From Leptospira ellisii (GTDB lineage Bacteria > Spirochaetota > Leptospiria > Leptospirales > Leptospiraceae): DNA of 11,447 nucleotides. Each line of letters begins with the position of its first letter. The stretch's first letter is position 1. The notes below the pieces were generated by a model. That model was not told the DNA's origin. It did no database searches and worked only from the letters and a program-made list of their open reading frames with translations. Shown here piece by piece: positions 8,513 through 11,447 of this stretch. A program made the translations under genes and the position numbers. Location of the stretch: NCBI RefSeq assembly GCF_002811955.1, contig NZ_NPEF01000124.1, positions 1-11,447 on the forward strand, in the 5' to 3' direction.

Positions 8513-8517
8513 CTCCT
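8513..8517 (-). promoter_or_regulatory. Ribosome binding site that fixes the TTG start of the transferase
   Basis: AGGAG on the minus strand lies seven bases before the TTG at 8505. No in-frame ATG gives the YfcG-like N-terminus, so this site decides the start. Confidence 0.75.
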
Positions 8518-8524
8518 AACAATT

Positions 8525-8542
8525 GAAATAGGGTCCTATTTC
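8525..8542. promoter_or_regulatory. 18-bp palindrome in divergent promoter region, candidate operator
   Basis: GAAATAGG-GT-CCTATTTC has perfect 8-bp arms and a 2-base centre. It lies 19 bases upstream of the transferase start and about 80 bases upstream of the transporter start. The short centre argues against an RNA hairpin and for binding of a dimeric regulator acting on one or both genes. No regulator gene is adjacent. Confidence 0.5.
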
Positions 8543-8557
8543 TCGGAATGTTAGACT

Positions 8558-8617
8558 GTTTCCGGGGAGCGAAACGTTTAAAACTAGGAATAATAATTTT
8601 ACCGAAACGCGGGTTTC
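8558..8617 (+). promoter_or_regulatory. Two-hairpin leader upstream of the SMR transporter gene
   Basis: GTTTC-8-GAAAC (8558-8575) is followed by GAAAC-GCGG-GTTTC (8604-8617). The arms can also pair across the two hairpins, giving mutually exclusive folds. The second hairpin ends five bases before the likely start codon and could mask translation initiation. Arms are only 5 bp, so support is low. Confidence 0.25.
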
Positions 8618-8622
8618 AGAAT

Positions 8623-8952
8623 ATGGGATTTATGGCCTGGATTTATTTGATGATCGCTTCCGCGTTCGAGATCGGATTTACGACCTGTTTGAAGTTGTCC
8701 GATAATTTTACGAAACCCGCGTGGACCGGAGGGTTCGCGATCTCCGCGGTGTTCAGTCTGGTCTTTTTGAATAAGGCGGTTCAGACGATTCCGATGGGAA
8801 CCGCCTACGCGATATGGGCCGGTTTGGGTGCGGTGGGCACGGTACTGATCGGAGTCTTATTACACGGGGAACCGATCGATTTTTGGAGAGGATTTTTTCT
8901 GTCCACGTTGATCCTCTCCGTGTTGGGTCTTAAGTTTCTCGTCGCGGAATGA
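8623..8952 (+). CDS. Small multidrug resistance (SMR) family transporter, SugE/Gdx-like
   Basis: 109 residues with four predicted membrane helices, the standard SMR size. The essential helix-1 glutamate is E16 (E13 if the ATG at 8632 is used) in IYLMIASAFEIGFTTCLKLS. GTAYAIWAGLGAVGTVLIGV in helix 3 and the C-terminal GLK resemble SugE/Gdx guanidinium exporters more than EmrE. However, TTCLKLS in helix 1 is nearer to the Qac type, so the substrate (guanidinium or quaternary ammonium) is not settled. The open frame extends upstream to an ATG at 8548, but that extension has no SMR similarity. The choice between 8623 and 8632 is uncertain because neither has a good ribosome binding site. It is convergent with the thioesterase, with a 24-base gap and no visible terminator. 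Confidence 0.87.
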   Translation: MGFMAWIYLMIASAFEIGFTTCLKLSDNFTKPAWTGGFAISAVFSLVFLNKAVQTIPMGTAYAIWAGLGAVGTVLIGVLLHGEPIDFWRGFFLSTLILSVLGLKFLVAE

Positions 8953-8976
8953 CGCAAAGTCGGAAGAGTTTTCCCT

Positions 8977-9555
8977 TCAACCTAATTGCAGTTTTTCTAA
9001 TTTGATCCGTTTTCTGATCTCTTTCCCGCGTTTCTGATTCACCTCCAGAACCTGAAGAAGAGTGTCGAGCGGGAATACGGTCCCGTGAAACATCCGTCTC
9101 ATCGTTCTTTCGGACATGTCGTACCAGCGGGCTTTGGAGGAAACGAGAAGTTCTCCGGTTTTTTTATGATGGATCGCCGCTTTGGTATAGAGTCTCCGCC
9201 GACGCACCATCGTGACCCAACATCTCACTTCCACTTCTTCCTCGAGGGGAACGGCTTTGTGATATCTCATATAGAGCTGATCCGTCATCACGAAATGTCC
9301 GAGGTGAAAACAAAGAACTCCCTGCGCTTCGTCGAGAAGGGTCGCAAGAACTCCTCCGTGAGCGTAACCCGGCGCGCCTTCGAAGGCCTTCTCGATCTTA
9401 AACGGAAATCGAACCTCGCCGCTTTCTTCGTGAAACGGAAAACTTGCATGGATTCCTTTCGGGTTTTCGGGTCCGCAGCCGAAACAATTTTTATGATGCC
9501 AGTCCTGTCCGTTTTGGCTGGCTTTGATTTCTCGGAAGATCGTCTCAGGTTCCAT
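8977..9555 (-). CDS. PaaI-family hot-dog thioesterase
   Basis: 192 residues. NCFGCGPENPKGIHASF (23-39) is the Cys-rich entry motif of THEM4/PaaI-like thioesterases. GAPGYAHGGVLATLLDEAQG (60-79) is the hot-dog helix with H66-G-G and D75/E76 in the active-site region. LYMRYHKAVPLEEEVEV (94-110) and the following strands complete the fold. A basic helical tail of about 45 residues follows. Such enzymes hydrolyse acyl-CoA thioesters in the cytoplasm. An acyl-CoA substrate would suit the acyl-CoA genes elsewhere in the window, but there is no operon link. The ATG at 9555 has GGAG (9566-9563) seven bases upstream. Substrate not predictable. Confidence 0.88.
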   Translation of the reverse strand: MEPETIFREIKASQNGQDWHHKNCFGCGPENPKGIHASFPFHEESGEVRFPFKIEKAFEGAPGYAHGGVLATLLDEAQGVLCFHLGHFVMTDQLYMRYHKAVPLEEEVEVRCWVTMVRRRRLYTKAAIHHKKTGELLVSSKARWYDMSERTMRRMFHGTVFPLDTLLQVLEVNQKRGKEIRKRIKLEKLQLG

Positions 9556-9610
9556 CGTTTTTCTCCGTCCTATTCCATGAAAAAAATCGAGGGTTTGGAT
9601 TCAAGTGCTA

Positions 9611-9657
9611 AACCGACATGATTTCCCGTCGAAAAACGGGGCTTCGGTTCTTTTTTT
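9611..9657 (+). terminator. Compound hairpin with T7 run (intrinsic terminator) upstream of the dehydrogenase
   Basis: Outer stem AACCGA (9611-9616) with TCGGTT (9644-9649), inner stem CCCGT (9625-9629) with ACGGG (9636-9640), then C and seven Ts (9651-9657). On the plus strand it is a convincing factor-independent terminator. It lies between divergent genes, so it would block plus-strand transcripts entering the dehydrogenase gene or end a short unannotated leader RNA. Confidence 0.55.
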
Positions 9658-9698
9658 CGGGAAGACGTTCGTGTTAAACGGTTTCGAACCAATTCACC

Positions 9699-9726
9699 TT
9701 GACGATCGGCTTCGGGCCCTTAATGT
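9699..9726 (+). promoter_or_regulatory. Possible promoter for the dehydrogenase gene
   Basis: TTGACG (9699-9704) is a strong -35 match. TAATGT (9721-9726) after a 16-base spacer is a weak -10 that lies inside the 40-bp repeat. It is downstream of the terminator at 9611-9657, which would insulate it. Confidence 0.35.
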
Positions 9727-9752
9727 ACGTCGCGTTCCTAAAGGGAGAATCG
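9713..9752 (+). repeat. Left copy of a perfect 40-bp inverted repeat
   Basis: Identical, over all 40 bases, to the reverse complement of 11408-11447. It begins CGGGCCCTTAATG and ends GGGAGAATCG. Identity stops on the inner side (T at 9753 against C). The outer limit cannot be tested because the partner reaches the window edge. It contains the GGGAG ribosome binding site of the dehydrogenase (9743-9747). Confidence 0.97.
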
Positions 9753-9755
9753 TAT

Positions 9756-10787
9756 ATGAAAGCCGCAGTTTTGGAATCCGGAAAAAGAAAATTGGAAATC
9801 AGGGACGTCGCAGTCGCTTCGTTGCGGCCGGGACAGGTGAAAGTGAGGATCAAAGCCTGCGGAATCTGCGGGTCCGACGTTCATCTCGTCGTTCATGGAA
9901 CGTTGAAGTGCAAACATTTTCCTAGAATTCCCGGACACGAATCATCGGGCGTGGTGGAAGAGGTCGGAGACAACGTGACCAAATTCAAAAAAGGGGATCG
10001 GGTGGTGATCGCCGCCGGGACTTCCTGCGGAGAATGTAACTACTGTAAGGCGGGGCACGATAACTTATGCAAGGACTTGGGCGTATTCGGATTCGATCGG
10101 GACGGAAGTTTCGCGGAATACAACGTCGTAGAAGAACGTTATTTATATCCGCTTCCCGACGCGATTCCGTTTGATCAAGGGGCGATTTTGGCGGACGCGG
10201 TCTCCACTCCGTATCATGCGATCCGTTACAGAGGAAATATTCAGAACGGAGATACGGTCGCGATTTTCGGTTGCGGAGGTTTGGGAATTCACGCGGTCGC
10301 CGTGGCGAGGGCGTTGACCGACGGGAAGGTCATCGCTTTGGACGTGGACAAAGGACCTTTGGAAAACGCGATCAAATACGGAGCGGACGAAGCGGTCAAT
10401 CTTAAGGAAGTCCGCAATCCGGGTAAAACGCTGAAGGAGATCAGCGACGGAGTGGACTTACTCGCCGATTTTTCGGGTTATATGTCCAACGTGGAGGAAT
10501 CGCTTCGTGCGATGAATCCGGGAGGCAGAATCGTGCTCGTCGGAATCGGAAGGCAACCCTTGAAATTTCAAATCCCGTTTATCCTGATCGAAAAGATGAT
10601 CTCGGTGAACGGATCCTACGGCTCGGACCGAAGGGCGATTCCGGAGTTGATGGACTTGTATCTTAAGGGTAAAATCAATCTCAATCATTCGATCACGTCC
10701 CATCATTCCCTTGAGGAGTTGAACGATTGTCTGGAAGCCCTCGACGAAAGGAAGGGAAACCCGATCCGGTTTATTATAGAACCCTAA
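9756..10787 (+). CDS. Zinc-dependent medium-chain alcohol/polyol dehydrogenase
   Basis: 343 residues of the MDR superfamily. CGICGSDVH (35-43) and PGHESSG (59-65) supply the catalytic zinc ligands C35, H61 and E62. The structural zinc lobe is complete: C91, C94, C97 and C105. FGCGGLGIHA (171-180) is the Rossmann loop, and D196 at the end of the following strand (VIALDVD) predicts NAD over NADP. The protein should oxidise an alcohol or sugar alcohol; the substrate cannot be told from sequence. The ATG at 9756 is chosen because GGAG (9744-9747) sits eight bases upstream and MKAAVLES is a standard MDR start. The frame is open back to a TTG at 9699 but that part has no family similarity. Its 5' leader lies in the 40-bp inverted repeat. 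It is convergent with the carbonic anhydrase. Confidence 0.92.
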   Translation: MKAAVLESGKRKLEIRDVAVASLRPGQVKVRIKACGICGSDVHLVVHGTLKCKHFPRIPGHESSGVVEEVGDNVTKFKKGDRVVIAAGTSCGECNYCKAGHDNLCKDLGVFGFDRDGSFAEYNVVEERYLYPLPDAIPFDQGAILADAVSTPYHAIRYRGNIQNGDTVAIFGCGGLGIHAVAVARALTDGKVIALDVDKGPLENAIKYGADEAVNLKEVRNPGKTLKEISDGVDLLADFSGYMSNVEESLRAMNPGGRIVLVGIGRQPLKFQIPFILIEKMISVNGSYGSDRRAIPELMDLYLKGKINLNHSITSHHSLEELNDCLEALDERKGNPIRFIIEP

Positions 10788-10853
10788 TTAAGGCTGCGAT
10801 TTCTCTATTCGATTTTCGTAATCTGAAGAGTGAACGGATATACGCGGAGCTCG

Positions 10854-10912
10854 AACGAGGGGAAATGCGACACGCGATGAAAACGGGTCGCGAATCGCAT
10901 CTAATGCTCGTT
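10854..10912. terminator. Nested hairpin between convergent genes
   Basis: Three nested stems: AACGAG/CTCGTT (10854-10859, 10907-10912), ATGCGA/TCGCAT (10865-10870, 10895-10900) and CGCGA/TCGCG (10873-10877, 10888-10892) around a 10-base loop. It lies between the dehydrogenase and carbonic anhydrase genes and reaches into the carbonic anhydrase stop codon. There is no T run on either strand, so it may be a transcript-end structure and not a classical intrinsic terminator. The remainder of 10788-10910 shows nothing else. Confidence 0.45.
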
Positions 10913-11447
10913 AGGCGAATTCCTCCACGAGCGCCTTGCCGATTTCCGTCGCTTCCGGAACCGAAATCAGTTTGCCGGTTCTTACGTCGTAAACGTATCC
11001 GTAGATCGGAATGTTTTTCGGAACGAGAGGATGGTTGCGGATTCTTTTTACGTCGTCCACGACGCTGGAAACTTCGTCGGGGAAGGTCAGCCAATCGATG
11101 AACTCGGCCTCTTTGGAACCGGGACCCTTGCCTACGTCTTTCCATCCCGCTTCGGTCACCTGAGCCGTTTCCAAACTGTTCGCCAAAAGACGGCGAATGA
11201 TCACGTCGGTAAACAGAGCCATTCCGCAATCCGTGTGATGAATCACGAACCATTCCTTGGTCCCGAGCAATTTATAAGAAATTACTAAAGATCGGATTGC
11301 GTCGTCGGAAGCGCGACCGCCGGCATTGCGAATTACGTGCGCGTCACCTTCCGCCAAACCCGCATACTTTGCGGGATCCAAACGTGCATCCATACAGGTT
11401 AAAATTGCGATTCTCCCTTTAGGAACGCGACGTACATTAAGGGCCCG
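10911..11447 (-). CDS. Beta-class carbonic anhydrase, 5' end missing
   Basis: 178 residues are visible and the frame is still open at the right edge. [10 protein letters not shown] holds the zinc ligand C18 and the Asp-Arg dyad D20/R22 (numbered from the edge). [10 protein letters not shown] supplies H71 and C74, completing the Cys-His-Cys zinc site. [34 protein letters not shown] and [11 protein letters not shown] are conserved landmarks of the clade that includes Mycobacterium Rv1284. It interconverts carbon dioxide and bicarbonate in the cytoplasm. The N-terminal 13 or so visible residues are encoded by the right copy of the 40-bp inverted repeat. An internal ATG at 11393 is not a credible start, since it would drop the first zinc cysteine. 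Confidence 0.93.
   Translation of the reverse strand, partial: RALNVRRVPKGRIAILTCMDARLDPAKYAGLAEGDAHVIRNAGGRASDDAIRSLVISYKLLGTKEWFVIHHTDCGMALFTDVIIRRLLANSLETAQVTEAGWKDVGKGPGSKEAEFIDWLTFPDEVSSVVDDVKRIRNHPLVPKNIPIYGYVYDVRTGKLISVPEATEIGKALVEEFA
11408..11447 (-). repeat. Right copy of the 40-bp inverted repeat
   Basis: Reverse complement of 9713-9752 with no mismatch, ending at the final base of the window, so the repeat may be longer. Here it is carbonic anhydrase coding sequence (reads VRRVPKGRI just before the zinc-site motif). Confidence 0.97.

Larger units (their letters stand above)
9671..9752 (+). pseudogene. Possible 5' remnant of a beta-carbonic anhydrase gene
   Basis: From a GTG at 9671 an open frame reads MLNGFEPIHLDDRLRALN and continues as VRRVPKGRI through the 40-bp repeat, in the same frame as the carbonic anhydrase copy at the right edge. 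About 27 residues before the ILTCMDAR motif is the usual N-terminal length in this enzyme group. GGGAAG (about 9659-9664) could be its ribosome binding site. After 9752 the sequence departs from carbonic anhydrase and enters the dehydrogenase gene. Only the part inside the repeat is firmly carbonic anhydrase; the upstream part is inference. Confidence 0.4.

Noticed and set aside
9699..9755. Longer N-terminus for the alcohol dehydrogenase from a TTG
   Set aside because: The extra 19 residues do not resemble the family and the ATG at 9756 has a well-placed ribosome binding site. The upstream frame is explained by the carbonic-anhydrase-derived repeat.

Overview
The window looks like chromosomal DNA from a spirochaete of the genus Leptospira, or a close relative with a base composition of roughly half G+C by eye. 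This rests on the overall gene and codon style (GGA, TTC, GAA and TCG codons), a short stand-alone cyclic-nucleotide-binding protein and a multi-pass membrane histidine kinase with no adjacent regulator. It is inference, because no species-specific marker is present. No rRNA, tRNA, CRISPR array, transposase or phage gene was seen. Coding density is high and no gene-free stretch exceeds 300 bases.

Layout. (1) 1-431, minus: 3' part of a cyclic-nucleotide-binding protein, running off the left edge. (2) 701-5557, plus: a run of six genes. They encode a membrane-anchored or exported strictosidine-synthase/paraoxonase-like beta-propeller, an ArsR-family repressor, an ACAD10/11-type acyl-CoA dehydrogenase, an aminoglycoside-phosphotransferase-fold kinase, a small DUF6285-like protein and a histidine-phosphatase-fold protein. 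A cluster of ATATG palindromes lies between the repressor gene and the dehydrogenase gene. (3) 5699-7816, plus: an orphan membrane histidine kinase. (4) 7831-8505, minus: a YfcG-like glutathione transferase with a TTG start. It is divergent from (5) a small multidrug resistance (SMR) family transporter at 8623-8952, and an 18-bp palindrome lies between them. (6) 8977-9555, minus: a PaaI-type hot-dog thioesterase. (7) 9756-10787, plus: a zinc-dependent alcohol/polyol-type dehydrogenase. (8) 10911 to the right edge, minus: a beta-carbonic anhydrase lacking its 5' end.

How the genes may work together. The dehydrogenase, kinase and DUF6285 proteins correspond to the separate parts of the 4-hydroxyacyl-CoA degradation machinery. 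That machinery is known as LvaABC in Pseudomonas putida levulinate catabolism, and the kinase and dehydrogenase are fused in human ACAD10/ACAD11. The kinase phosphorylates the 4-hydroxyl of a 4-hydroxyacyl-CoA, and the dehydrogenase-fold protein then removes phosphate to give an enoyl-CoA that can enter beta-oxidation. The upstream beta-propeller keeps the residue pattern of the paraoxonase calcium site, so it may be a lactonase supplying 4-hydroxyacids from gamma-lactones. The ArsR protein is the natural candidate to regulate the operon. The phosphatase-fold protein lacks the usual second catalytic histidine, and its role is open.

The most unexpected structure is a perfect 40-bp inverted repeat. 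One copy (9713-9752) lies immediately before the alcohol dehydrogenase start codon and supplies its ribosome binding site. The other copy (11408-11447) is part of the carbonic anhydrase coding sequence and ends exactly at the last base of the window. The carbonic-anhydrase reading frame also stays open upstream of the left copy. This fits either an inversion between the two sites, or a duplicated carbonic-anhydrase 5' end placed before the dehydrogenase gene. An assembly artefact at a contig end must also be excluded.
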